Assembly (NCBI RefSeq): GCF_014596915.1
Contig: NZ_JACVWU010000034.1
Location: 30,751 to 94,750 of the forward strand
Source of the DNA: Streptomyces sp. TRM68416
GTDB lineage: Bacteria > Actinomycetota > Actinomycetes > Streptomycetales > Streptomycetaceae
Direction of reading: 5' to 3'
DNA length: 64,000 nt
Shown: positions 8,928 to 17,270 of the stretch, one piece after another
Numbering within the stretch: position 1 is the first letter of the stretch
How the letters are laid out: every line of letters starts with the position of its first letter
Position numbers and translations under genes: made by a program
Notes under the pieces: generated by a model
What the model saw: only the letters and a program-made list of their open reading frames with translations
Database searches by the model: none
What the model was told of the DNA's origin: nothing

Positions 8928-8958
8928 GAAGTACCAGCTCCCGTGGGGAAGGAGGGGC

Positions 8959-10041
8959 TCAGAAGTTGAACCGGTCGATGTTCTCGGCGTTGAACACGGT
9001 CGGCTTGCCGAGGCTGATCACGCCGTCCTTGCCGATCGTGTACTCGCCCATGTCGCCGGCGGTGAAGGTCTCGCCCTCCTTGCCGGTGATCTGGCCGGAG
9101 ACCAGGGCGACCGAGGTGCGCGCGGCGAGCTCGCCGAGCTTGGCCGGGTCCCACAGCTCGAACGCCTCGACGGTGCCGTTCTTGACGTACTTGCGCATGT
9201 CGTTGGGGGTGCCGAGGCCGGTCAGCTTGACCTTGCCCTTGTACTTGGAGCCCGACAGGTACTGGGCGGCGGCCTTGATGCCGACGGTGGTCGGGGAGAT
9301 GATCCCCTTCAGGTTCGGGTACTCCTGGAGCAGGCCCTGGGTCTGCTGGAAGGACTGCTGGGCGTCGTCGTTGCCGTAGGCGATCTTGACGAGCTTGATG
9401 TCCTTGTACTTGGGGTCCTTCAGCTCGTCCTTCATGAAGTCGATCCAGATGTTCTGGTTCGTCGCCGTCTGCGCGGCGGACAGGATCGCGATCTCGCCCT
9501 TGTAGCCGATCTGTTCGGCGAGCAGCTGCACCTCGGTGCGGCCGAGGTCCTCGGCGGAGGCCTGGGAGACGAAGGCGTTGCGGCACTCGGGCTTGGTGTC
9601 GGAGTCGTAGGTGACGACCTTGATGTCGTTGCTCATGGCCTGCTTGAGCGCGGTGCACAGGGCGCCCGGGTCCTGCGCGGAGACGGCGATGGCGTCGACC
9701 TGCTGCTGGGTGAGCGTGTTGACGTAGGAGACCTGTCCCGCGGTGTCGGTGGCGCTGGACGGGCCGACCTCCTTGTAGTTGGAGCCCAGCTCCTTCAGCG
9801 CGGCCTCGCCGCCCTTGTCGGCGGAGGTGAAGTAGGGGTTGTTGACCTGCTTGGGCAGGAAGCCGACGGTCAGGCCCTTCTTCAGTTCGGCGTTCGGGTC
9901 GGCCTTGCCGGCCGCGGCGGCGGAGCCGCCCTCGTTCTTCACGTCCTCCTTGGTGGTGCCGCCGCAGGCGGTCGCGGCGAGGGACAGGGAGGAGACAACG
10001 GCCACGGCCACACAGGCACGGCGGAGGGATGACTTGCGCAT
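8959..10041 (-). CDS. rhaS: Rhamnose ABC transporter substrate-binding lipoprotein
   Basis: A 360-residue periplasmic-binding-protein type I lipoprotein. The lipobox LAATAC places the lipidated Cys at residue 26. The mature part opens with KKGLTVGFLPKQVNNPYF, typical of sugar-binding RbsB/RhaS proteins, with a later LTGLGTPNDMRKYVKNG. It captures rhamnose at the membrane surface for the two permeases and the double ATPase encoded just upstream. Assignment to rhamnose rests on the neighbours (rhaM, rhaI, rhaB). Confidence 0.93.
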   Translation of the reverse strand: MRKSSLRRACVAVAVVSSLSLAATACGGTTKEDVKNEGGSAAAAGKADPNAELKKGLTVGFLPKQVNNPYFTSADKGGEAALKELGSNYKEVGPSSATDTAGQVSYVNTLTQQQVDAIAVSAQDPGALCTALKQAMSNDIKVVTYDSDTKPECRNAFVSQASAEDLGRTEVQLLAEQIGYKGEIAILSAAQTATNQNIWIDFMKDELKDPKYKDIKLVKIAYGNDDAQQSFQQTQGLLQEYPNLKGIISPTTVGIKAAAQYLSGSKYKGKVKLTGLGTPNDMRKYVKNGTVEAFELWDPAKLGELAARTSVALVSGQITGKEGETFTAGDMGEYTIGKDGVISLGKPTVFNAENIDRFNF

Positions 10042-10132
10042 GGCGACTCTTTCTTGGAGGGCGAGGTGAGGGGGTCTACGGGGTGGGCGTGGGCGCCTCG
10101 GACACCGGCGCCGCGGCCGCTCTGCGCCCGGC

Positions 10133-11098
10133 TCAGGCGACGGCGATCTGCCGGGCGACCCGGGGGCCGAGGACGGACAGGACGAGCAGGACGCCGGTGA
10201 CGACGATCTGCGACTGGGCGGAGACGTCCTGGAGGCTCATCACGTTCTGGAGCGCGCCGAGGAGGAAGACACCGGCGATCGCGCCGCCGAGCGTCCCCTT
10301 GCCGCCGTCGAAGTCGATGCCACCGAGCAGCACGGCCGCGACGACGGAGAGTTCGAGCCCGGTGGCGTTGTCGTAGCGGGCGCTGGCGTAGTGCAGGGCC
10401 CAGAAGACACCGGTGAGGGAGGCCATCAGGCCGGTCACCGTGAACAGGATCAGCTTCTGCCGCTTGACGCGGATGCCGGCGAAGCGGGCCGCCTCCTCGC
10501 CGGCGCCGATCGCGAACAGCGACCGGCCGAACGGGGTGGCGTGCAGCACGATCACGGCGATCGTGAGCAGCACCAGGAAGGGCAGGAATGCCTGCGGAAT
10601 GAAGGTGTCGCCGATGCGTCCGGCCGCGAACTCCAGGTACGGGGCGGGGAAGTCGGTCACCGCGTCGGAGCCGAGCACGATCTGGGCGATGCCCCGGTAG
10701 GCGGCGAGGGTGCCGATGGTGACGGCGAGGGACGGCAGCCCCAGCCGGGTCACCAGCAGGCCGTTGATCAGTCCGCAGACCACGCCGAGCAGCAGGCAGA
10801 TCGGAATGATCGTCTCGATCGTCATGCCCTGGTTCCACAGCGCGCCCATCACGGCGCCGGAGAGGCCTGCGGTGGAGGCGACCGAGAGATCGATCTCGCC
10901 CGAGACGACCAGGAGGGTCATGGGCAGGGCGATCAGGGCGATCGGCAGGGTGTTCCCGATCAGGAACGACAGGTTGAGGGCGTTTCCGAAGCCGTCGACC
11001 GTACTGAACGACAGCAGGAGTACGACGATCAGCAGCGCGCCGACCACCGTGTCCCAGCGGATGGCTCGAATCGCCGAATGGGCGGAGAAGTCAGCCAT
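10133..11098 (-). CDS. rhaQ: Rhamnose ABC transporter permease (second)
   Basis: A 321-residue RbsC/AraH-type permease with 8-10 hydrophobic segments, and the family-typical VVSGEIDLSVAS and VAAVLLGGIDFDGGKGTLGGA motifs. Its ATG overlaps the end of rhaP by eight bases, so the two are translationally coupled. It would pair with RhaP to form the membrane channel of the rhamnose importer. Confidence 0.92.
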   Translation of the reverse strand: MADFSAHSAIRAIRWDTVVGALLIVVLLLSFSTVDGFGNALNLSFLIGNTLPIALIALPMTLLVVSGEIDLSVASTAGLSGAVMGALWNQGMTIETIIPICLLLGVVCGLINGLLVTRLGLPSLAVTIGTLAAYRGIAQIVLGSDAVTDFPAPYLEFAAGRIGDTFIPQAFLPFLVLLTIAVIVLHATPFGRSLFAIGAGEEAARFAGIRVKRQKLILFTVTGLMASLTGVFWALHYASARYDNATGLELSVVAAVLLGGIDFDGGKGTLGGAIAGVFLLGALQNVMSLQDVSAQSQIVVTGVLLVLSVLGPRVARQIAVA

Positions 11099-12131
11099 GG
11101 CGGGCGTTCCTCTTCTTCAGGGCGGTGGCCACGCGCAGCGCGACGATCCGGTCGACCGCGATGGCGAGGATGAGCAGGATGCCGTTGATGGCGAGCACCC
11201 AGACGGAGCTGACGCCGAGGGCGGGCAGGACGCTGTTGACGGAGGTCAGCAGCAGCGCGCCGAGCGCCGCGCCGTAGACGCTGCCGGAGCCGCCGGTGAA
11301 GACGACACCGCCCACCACCACCGCGCTGACGACGGTGAGTTCGTAGCCGCTGCCGGTGCCGGAGTCGACATTGCCGAAACGGGCCAGGTACAGGGCGCCC
11401 GCGAGGCCGGCCAGCGCGCCGCAGAAGGTGTAGGCGGCCAGGATCCGCTTGCGGACCGGGATGCCGGCCAGGCGGGCGGCCTCCGGGTTGGAGCCGAGGG
11501 CGTACAGCTCGCGCCCGCTGCCGTAGTGCTTGAGGTAGTACGCGGTCGCCACCAGGACGGCCAGGGCGATGAGCGCCAGCCACGGTACGGCGGAGAGGCC
11601 GCCGGAGCCGAAGTCGACGAAGCCGTCCGGGAGGTCGGCGGCGGTGATCTGGCGGGAGCCGACCCAGATCGAGTCGATGCCGCGGATGATGTAGAGCGTG
11701 CCGAGGGTCACCACGAGCGCGGGCACCTGGCCGAGGCTGACGAGCAGGCCGTTGAGGAGCCCGAAGGCGATGCCCATCAGGACGGCGAGGAGGACGGCCA
11801 CGACGGAGTTGCCGCCGCCCTGGAGGTAGCTGCCTGCCGCGAAGGCGCTGATGCCGAGGGTGGAGCCGACGGACAGGTCGACGTTGCGGGTGATGACGAC
11901 GAGGGACTGGCCGGTGGCGACCAGCACCAGGATGGTCGCGTTGAGCAGCAGGTCCTTGATGCCCTGTTCGGACAGGAACTCGCTGTTGCCCGCCTGGGTG
12001 ACGGCGATCATCACCAGGAAGACGAACAGGATGGCCAGTTCGCGCACCTTGAAGACGCGGTCGACGAGCCGGGTCGCGCCGGCCTTGGGCACCTCGGCGA
12101 CGGGGGTCGGCTGAGGGGTGGTCACCGTCAT
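11091..12131 (-). CDS. rhaP: Rhamnose ABC transporter permease (first)
   Basis: A 346-residue RbsC-type sugar permease, with the motifs VITRNVDLSVGS and VVGGVVFTGGSGSVYGAALG. The ATG at 12131 is chosen because it forms an ATGA overlap with the rhaT stop codon and gives a normal N-terminus (MTVTTPQPTPVAE) before the first membrane helix. It partners RhaQ; the letter assignment follows the order in the known Rhizobium rhamnose transporter. Confidence 0.92.
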   Translation of the reverse strand: MTVTTPQPTPVAEVPKAGATRLVDRVFKVRELAILFVFLVMIAVTQAGNSEFLSEQGIKDLLLNATILVLVATGQSLVVITRNVDLSVGSTLGISAFAAGSYLQGGGNSVVAVLLAVLMGIAFGLLNGLLVSLGQVPALVVTLGTLYIIRGIDSIWVGSRQITAADLPDGFVDFGSGGLSAVPWLALIALAVLVATAYYLKHYGSGRELYALGSNPEAARLAGIPVRKRILAAYTFCGALAGLAGALYLARFGNVDSGTGSGYELTVVSAVVVGGVVFTGGSGSVYGAALGALLLTSVNSVLPALGVSSVWVLAINGILLILAIAVDRIVALRVATALKKRNARHG

Positions 12132-13645
12132 GCGGCGGCCCTCCCGGTGGCTGCGGCCATCACGGTTTCCTCGGTGGCGTCGGAACGCGCGATCTCCGCG
12201 GTGAGCCGGCCCTCGTGCATCACCAGCACGCGGTCGGCCATGCCGAGGATCTCGGGCAGGTCGGAGGAGATCATCAGGACGGCGACGCCGTCGGCGGCGA
12301 GCTGGGAGAGCAGCCGGTGGACCTCCGCCTTGGTGCCGACGTCGATGCCGCGGGTGGGCTCGTCGACGATCAGCACCTTGGGGCCGGTGGCAAGCCACTT
12401 GGCGAGGACGACCTTCTGCTGGTTGCCGCCGGAGAGCGTGTTGACGGTGTCGGCGATCCGCGCGTACTTCACCTGGAGCCTGACGGCCCAGTCGAGGGAG
12501 CGGCTGCGTTCGGCACCGCGGTCCATCAGGCCCGCCCTGACGGTCGTCCGCAGTCCGGTGAGGCCGATGTTGCGCTCGATGGACATGTCCATCACCAGGC
12601 CCTGGGCGCGCCGGTCCTCGGGGACCAGGGCGAGGCCGGAGGCCATCGCGGTGGAGGGGGCTCCGTTGACGAGGGCCTTGCCGTCCACGGAGACCTCGCC
12701 CGCGTCCCAGCGGTCGATGCCGAACACGGCCCGGGCGACCTCGGTGCGGCCGGCGCCGACGAGGCCGGCGAGGCCGACGATCTCGCCGCGGCGGACGTCG
12801 AAGGAGACGTCGGTGAAGACGCCCTCGCGGGTCAGCCGGCGCACGCTGAGGGCCACTTCGCCCGGCCGTACGTCCTGTTTGGGGTAGAGCTCGTCGAGGT
12901 CGCGGCCGACCATTCGGCGCACCAGGTCGTCCTCGGTCATGCCGTCCAGTGGCTCGCTGGAGATCCAGGCGCCGTCGCGCAGGGTGGTCACCCGCCGGCA
13001 GATCTGGAAGATCTCCTCCAGCCGGTGGGAGATGAAGAGGACGGCGGCGCCCTGTTCGCGCAGCGTGCGCACGACGCCGAAGAGGCGGGCGACCTCGCTG
13101 CCGGTGAGGGCGGCGGTGGGCTCGTCCATGATCAGGACCCGGGCGTCGAAGGACAGCGCCTTGGCGATCTCCACGATCTGCTGGTCGGCGATGGACAGGC
13201 CGCGCGCCGGGCGGTCGGGGTCGAGTTCGACGCCGAGGCGCTGCATCAGGGCCAGGGTCGCCCGGTGCGTGGCCTTGTGGTCGATGCGGCCGAGGACGCG
13301 GCGCGGCTGGCGGCCCATGAAGATGTTCTCGGCGATCGACAGGTCCGGGAAGAGGGTCGGCTCCTGGTAGATCACGGCGATGCCGGCGTCCCGGGCGTCT
13401 CCGGGGCCGTGGAAGACCACGGGCGCGCCGTCGAGCAGCACGCGGCCGGTGTCCGGCCGGTGCACTCCGGCGAGTGTCTTGATGAGGGTCGACTTGCCCG
13501 CACCGTTCTCTCCGGCGAGGGCGTGCACCTCCCCGGGAAACAGCTCCAGGGAGACGTCCCGCAGGGCGCGGACCGCGCCGAAGGACTTCGAGATGTCCTT
13601 GAGCGCCAGAACCGGGGCCGGACCCGTGGTGGACGGGTGGGTCAT
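12128..13645 (-). CDS. rhaT: Rhamnose ABC transporter double ATPase
   Basis: A 505-residue ATPase with two fused nucleotide-binding domains, as in RbsA/AraG. Domain 1 has Walker A GENGAGKST (about residues 48-56), a LSIADQQIVEIAKAL signature and Walker B VLIMDEPTAAL. Domain 2 has the degenerate Walker A GLVGAGRTE usual for this family, signature LSGGNQQKVVLAKWL and VLIVDEPTRGID. The ATG at 13645 has a GGAG-type ribosome site. It is the first gene of the minus-strand transport operon, facing the operator-rich gap to rhaI. Confidence 0.94.
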   Translation of the reverse strand: MTHPSTTGPAPVLALKDISKSFGAVRALRDVSLELFPGEVHALAGENGAGKSTLIKTLAGVHRPDTGRVLLDGAPVVFHGPGDARDAGIAVIYQEPTLFPDLSIAENIFMGRQPRRVLGRIDHKATHRATLALMQRLGVELDPDRPARGLSIADQQIVEIAKALSFDARVLIMDEPTAALTGSEVARLFGVVRTLREQGAAVLFISHRLEEIFQICRRVTTLRDGAWISSEPLDGMTEDDLVRRMVGRDLDELYPKQDVRPGEVALSVRRLTREGVFTDVSFDVRRGEIVGLAGLVGAGRTEVARAVFGIDRWDAGEVSVDGKALVNGAPSTAMASGLALVPEDRRAQGLVMDMSIERNIGLTGLRTTVRAGLMDRGAERSRSLDWAVRLQVKYARIADTVNTLSGGNQQKVVLAKWLATGPKVLIVDEPTRGIDVGTKAEVHRLLSQLAADGVAVLMISSDLPEILGMADRVLVMHEGRLTAEIARSDATEETVMAAATGRAAA

Positions 13646-13689
13646 GGGGGCTCCTCGACGACGTCGGCGGGACGGCCCTCTCGACGTCG

Positions 13690-13701
13690 TGAAAGGTTTC
13701 A
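13690..13701. promoter_or_regulatory. Operator candidate on the rhaT side
   Basis: TGAAAGGTTTCA is a perfect inverted repeat (TGAAA-2-TTTCA) of the kind bound by LacI-family repressors. It lies 45 bases upstream of the rhaT start and has a matching partner in front of rhaI. Confidence 0.65.
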
Positions 13702-13755
13702 ACTTGGTTGCCGGGACGTTAGACACGGAGCGCATGTCACGTCAATGGGTTCGTA

Positions 13756-13770
13756 TCGAAAAAGTTTCGA
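13756..13770. promoter_or_regulatory. Additional TTTCGA palindrome in the rhaT-rhaI gap
   Basis: TCGAAA-3-TTTCGA is a perfect inverted repeat between the two TGAA/TTCA operators. It could be a third repressor contact point or a site for another regulator. Confidence 0.4.
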
Positions 13771-13819
13771 TGAACAAAGGTCACGGCGGAGTCACGAGCA
13801 TCGACCTGGGGCGGAGGGC

Positions 13820-13848
13820 TTGACACCCCTTCGGTGGACTCATAGCTT
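13820..13848 (+). promoter_or_regulatory. Promoter of the rhaI operon
   Basis: TTGACA at 13820-13825, 17 bases, then TAGCTT at 13843-13848. The operator at 13856-13867 would lie at or just after the transcription start, a standard position for repression. Confidence 0.6.
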
Positions 13849-13855
13849 CCCGTCT

Positions 13856-13867
13856 TGAATCGTTTCA
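13856..13867. promoter_or_regulatory. Operator candidate on the rhaI side
   Basis: TGAATCGTTTCA matches its own reverse complement at 10 of 12 positions and resembles the site at 13690-13701. It is immediately followed by more TTCA half-sites (13877-13919). Confidence 0.6.
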
Positions 13868-13919
13868 CAGAGATGGTTTCAGCGCTGGCTTCAACGATGC
13901 GATTCAGCGATGCGCTTCA
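13863..13919 (+). repeat. Phased TTCA half-site array before rhaI
   Basis: TTCA occurs at 13864, 13878, 13890, 13903 and 13916, at steps of 14, 12, 13 and 13 bases. The last units also share an (A/G)CGATGCG core, so part of the array is a short tandem repeat. It lies in the 5' leader between promoter and rhaI. Confidence 0.5.
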
Positions 13920-13954
13920 GAAGACTTTCCGACCGACGTCACAGGAGCCCCGAA

Positions 13955-15115
13955 GTGACCGACCTCGCCGCGGTGAAGGCCGCGCTCAAGACACAGGCCG
14001 TAGAGACGCCGTCGTGGGCGTACGGGAACTCGGGCACGCGATTCAAGGTGTTCGCGCAACAGGGTGTCCCGCGCACTCCGCAGGAGAAGTTGGAGGACGC
14101 GGCGCAGGTGCACGCGTTCACGGGGGTCGCACCGACCGTCGCGCTGCACATTCCGTGGGACAGGGTCGAGGACTACGCCGCGCTGGCGAAGTTCGCCGAG
14201 GAGCGGGGGGTGAAGCTCGGCGCGATCAACTCCAACACCTTCCAGGACGACGACTACAAGCTCGGCAGCATCTGCCATCCGGATGCGGCGGTGCGCCGAA
14301 AGGCCGTCGATCATCTGCTGGAGTGCGTCGACATCATGGACGCGACCGGCTCGCAGGATCTGAAGCTGTGGTTCGCCGACGGCACGAACTATCCCGGGCA
14401 GGACGACATCGGCGAGCGGCAGGACCGGCTCGCCGAGGGCCTGGCCGAGGTGTACGAGCGGCTGGGCGAGGGCCAGCGGATGCTGCTGGAGTACAAGTTC
14501 TTCGAGCCGGCGTTCTACACGACCGACGTCCCGGACTGGGGGACGGCGTACGCGCACTGTCTGAAGCTGGGTCCGAGGGCGCAGGTCGTCGTCGACACCG
14601 GGCATCACGCGCCGGGGACCAACATCGAGTTCATCGTGGCCACGCTGCTGCGGGAGGGGAAGCTCGGCGGGTTCGACTTCAACTCCCGCTTCTACGCGGA
14701 TGACGACCTGATGGTCGGGGCCGCGGATCCGTTCCAGTTGTTCCGGATCATGTACGAGGTGGTGCGCGGGGGCGGGTTCTCGCCCGAGGTCGCGTTCATG
14801 CTCGACCAGTGCCACAACATCGAGGCGAAGATCCCGGCGATCATCCGGTCGGTGATGAACGTGCAGGAGGCCACGGCGAAGGCGCTGCTGGTGGACCGGG
14901 AGGCGTTGGCCGCCGCGCAGGCTTCGGGGGACGTGCTCGGGGCGAACGCCGTGATCATGGACGCGTACAACACCGACGTACGGCCGCTGCTTGCCGAGGT
15001 GCGCGAGGAGATGGGGCTGGATGCCGACCCCATGGGCGCGTACGCCCGGTCCGGGTGGGCCGAGAGGATCGTGGCCGAGCGAGTCGGAGGTGAGCAGGCC
15101 GGTTGGGGCGCGTGA
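13955..15115 (+). CDS. rhaI: L-rhamnose isomerase
   Basis: A 386-residue TIM-barrel sugar isomerase of the RhaI type, converting L-rhamnose to L-rhamnulose with divalent metal. Recognisable stretches include ALHIPWDRVEDY, LKLWFADGTNYPGQDD, VVVDTGHHAPGTNIE and GGFDFNSRFYADDDL, which carry the conserved acidic and His metal ligands. The GTG at 13955 is preferred over upstream ATGs because AGGAG sits 8 bases before it and the upstream codons fall in the TTCA repeat array. It is the first gene of the catabolic operon. Confidence 0.95.
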   Translation: MTDLAAVKAALKTQAVETPSWAYGNSGTRFKVFAQQGVPRTPQEKLEDAAQVHAFTGVAPTVALHIPWDRVEDYAALAKFAEERGVKLGAINSNTFQDDDYKLGSICHPDAAVRRKAVDHLLECVDIMDATGSQDLKLWFADGTNYPGQDDIGERQDRLAEGLAEVYERLGEGQRMLLEYKFFEPAFYTTDVPDWGTAYAHCLKLGPRAQVVVDTGHHAPGTNIEFIVATLLREGKLGGFDFNSRFYADDDLMVGAADPFQLFRIMYEVVRGGGFSPEVAFMLDQCHNIEAKIPAIIRSVMNVQEATAKALLVDREALAAAQASGDVLGANAVIMDAYNTDVRPLLAEVREEMGLDADPMGAYARSGWAERIVAERVGGEQAGWGA

Positions 15116-15138
15116 GCGTCTGCCGGGTTCTGTTGTGT

Positions 15139-15188
15139 CGCGGGGTGCGGGCCGGATGTGGCTGGTCGCGCCGTTCCCCGCGCCCCCA
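15139..15188. repeat. Streptomyces-type short intergenic repeat / hairpin
   Basis: GGGGTGCGGG...CCCGCGCCCC flanks a GGTCGCGCCGTTCC core. This pattern resembles a short repeat common in Streptomyces intergenic regions. It can fold into a hairpin between rhaI and the aldolase gene and could reduce read-through. Assignment is from memory of the pattern, not a search. Confidence 0.45.
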
Positions 15189-15230
15189 GGGAAACGTACT
15201 CACCCTCTCTCTTCTAAGGAACCGAACGTC

Positions 15231-17270
15231 ATGGCAACCCATCCCTCCGCCGCCGATCTCCTCGCCCGGTCTCATCGGCTGGGCGCTGATCCTCGTAATA
15301 CGAACTACGCCGGCGGCAACGCGTCCGCGAAAGGCATCGACACCGATCCCGTGACCGGGGGTGATGTGGAGCTGATGTGGGTCAAGGGCTCCGGTGGTGA
15401 TCTGGGCACCCTGGCCGAGAGCGGTCTTGCCGTGCTGCGTCTTGACCGGATGCGGGCGCTGGTCGACGTGTATCCGGGGGTGGAGCGCGAGGACGAGATG
15501 GTCGCCGCGTTCGACTACTGCCTGCACGGCAAGGGCGGAGCGGCCCCGTCCATCGACACGGCCATGCACGGACTGGTCGAAGCCGCTCACGTCGATCATC
15601 TGCACCCCGACTCCGGGATCGCGCTGGCCTGCGCGGCGGACGGGGAGAAGCTGACCGCCGAGTGCTTCGGCGACAGCGTGGTGTGGGTGCCGTGGCGGCG
15701 ACCCGGGTTCCAGCTGGGGCTGGACATCGCCGCGGTGAAGAAGGCCAACCCGCAGGCGATCGGGTGCATCCTCGGCGGGCACGGGATCACCGCGTGGGGC
15801 GACACCTCCGAGGAGTGCGAGCGCAACTCGCTGCACATCATCCGCACCGCGGAGGAGTTCCTGGCGGAGCACGGCAAGGCGGAGCCCTTCGGGCCCGTCG
15901 TCGAGGGGTACGAGGCGCTCGGCGACGCCGACCGCAAGGAGCGGGCGGCCGCGCTCGCACCGTACATCCGTGCGATCGCCTCCCAGGACCGGGCCCAGGT
16001 CGGTCACTTCACCGACTCCGAGGTCGTCCTCGACTTCCTGGCGCGCGCCGCGCACCCGCGCCTCGCCGCCCTCGGCACCTCCTGCCCGGACCACTTCCTG
16101 CGCACGAAGGTGCGGCCGCTGGTGCTGGACCTGCCGCCCACCGCGCCCCTGGAGGAGGCGATCGCCCGGCTGACGGAGCTGCACGCCGCCTACCGCGAGG
16201 AGTACGCCGCCTACTACGAGCGCAACGCCGAGCCGGACTCCCCCACGATGCGCGGCGCCGACCCGGCGATCGTGCTGGTGCCGGGGGTCGGCATGTTCTC
16301 CTTCGGCAAGGACAAGCAGACCGCCCGGGTGGCCGGCGAGTTCTACGTCAATGCCATCAATGTGATGCGCGGGGCCGAGGCGGTCTCCACCTACGCGCCG
16401 ATCGAGGAGTCGGAGAAGTTCCGCATCGAGTACTGGGCCCTTGAGGAGGCCAAGCTCCAGCGGATGCCGAAGCCGAAGCCGCTGGCCACGCGGGTGGCGC
16501 TGGTGACCGGCGCGGGCAGCGGGATCGGCCGGGCGATCGCGCGGCGGCTGGTGGCCGAGGGCGCGTGTGTGGTCGTGGCGGACCTGAACGCTGAGAACGC
16601 GGCGGCCGTCGCCGAGGAGCTCGGCGGGTCCGACAGGGCCGTCGCCGTGACCGTCGACGTCACCTCCGAGGAGCAGATCACCGACGCCTTCAAGGCGGCC
16701 GTACTGGCCTTCGGCGGAGTCGACCTGGTCGTCAACAACGCCGGCATCTCCATCTCCAAGCCCCTGCTGGAGACCTCGGCCAAGGACTGGGACCTCCAGC
16801 ACGACATCATGGCCCGCGGTTCCTTCCTGGTCTCGCGGGAGGCGGCGCGGGTGATGATCGCGCAGAAGCTGGGCGGTGACATCGTCTACATCGCCTCCAA
16901 GAACGCCGTCTTCGCCGGTCCGAACAACATCGCCTACTCCGCCACCAAGGCCGACCAGGCGCACCAGGTGCGGCTGCTGGCCGCCGAGCTGGGCGAGCAC
17001 GGCATCCGGGTCAACGGCGTCAACCCCGACGGGGTGGTGCGCGGGTCGGGGATCTTCGCCGGCGGCTGGGGCGCGCAGCGCGCGGCCGTGTACGGGGTGG
17101 AGGAGGAGAAGCTGGGCGAGTTCTACGCGCAGCGGACCATCCTCAAGCGGGAGGTGCTGCCCGAGCACGTGGCGAACGCGGTCTTCGCGCTCACCGGCGG
17201 GGAGCTGACGCACACCACCGGGCTGCACGTCCCGGTCGACGCCGGCGTCGCGGCCGCCTTCCTGCGGTGA
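15231..17270 (+). CDS. Bifunctional L-rhamnulose-1-phosphate aldolase / lactaldehyde dehydrogenase
   Basis: A 679-residue fusion of the RhaEW type. The N-terminal half (about 1-410) is a class II aldolase that splits L-rhamnulose-1-phosphate into DHAP and L-lactaldehyde; NTNYAGGNASAKG, DHLHPDSGIA (metal His) and ILGGHGITAWG are visible. The C-terminal half (about 420-679) is a short-chain dehydrogenase with TGAGSGIGRAIARR for the nucleotide, the catalytic Ser in YIASKNAVF and YSATK (Tyr/Lys), expected to oxidise lactaldehyde to lactate. The ATG at 15231 follows AAGGA. Its end overlaps the rhaB start by four bases. Confidence 0.95.
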   Translation: MATHPSAADLLARSHRLGADPRNTNYAGGNASAKGIDTDPVTGGDVELMWVKGSGGDLGTLAESGLAVLRLDRMRALVDVYPGVEREDEMVAAFDYCLHGKGGAAPSIDTAMHGLVEAAHVDHLHPDSGIALACAADGEKLTAECFGDSVVWVPWRRPGFQLGLDIAAVKKANPQAIGCILGGHGITAWGDTSEECERNSLHIIRTAEEFLAEHGKAEPFGPVVEGYEALGDADRKERAAALAPYIRAIASQDRAQVGHFTDSEVVLDFLARAAHPRLAALGTSCPDHFLRTKVRPLVLDLPPTAPLEEAIARLTELHAAYREEYAAYYERNAEPDSPTMRGADPAIVLVPGVGMFSFGKDKQTARVAGEFYVNAINVMRGAEAVSTYAPIEESEKFRIEYWALEEAKLQRMPKPKPLATRVALVTGAGSGIGRAIARRLVAEGACVVVADLNAENAAAVAEELGGSDRAVAVTVDVTSEEQITDAFKAAVLAFGGVDLVVNNAGISISKPLLETSAKDWDLQHDIMARGSFLVSREAARVMIAQKLGGDIVYIASKNAVFAGPNNIAYSATKADQAHQVRLLAAELGEHGIRVNGVNPDGVVRGSGIFAGGWGAQRAAVYGVEEEKLGEFYAQRTILKREVLPEHVANAVFALTGGELTHTTGLHVPVDAGVAAAFLR

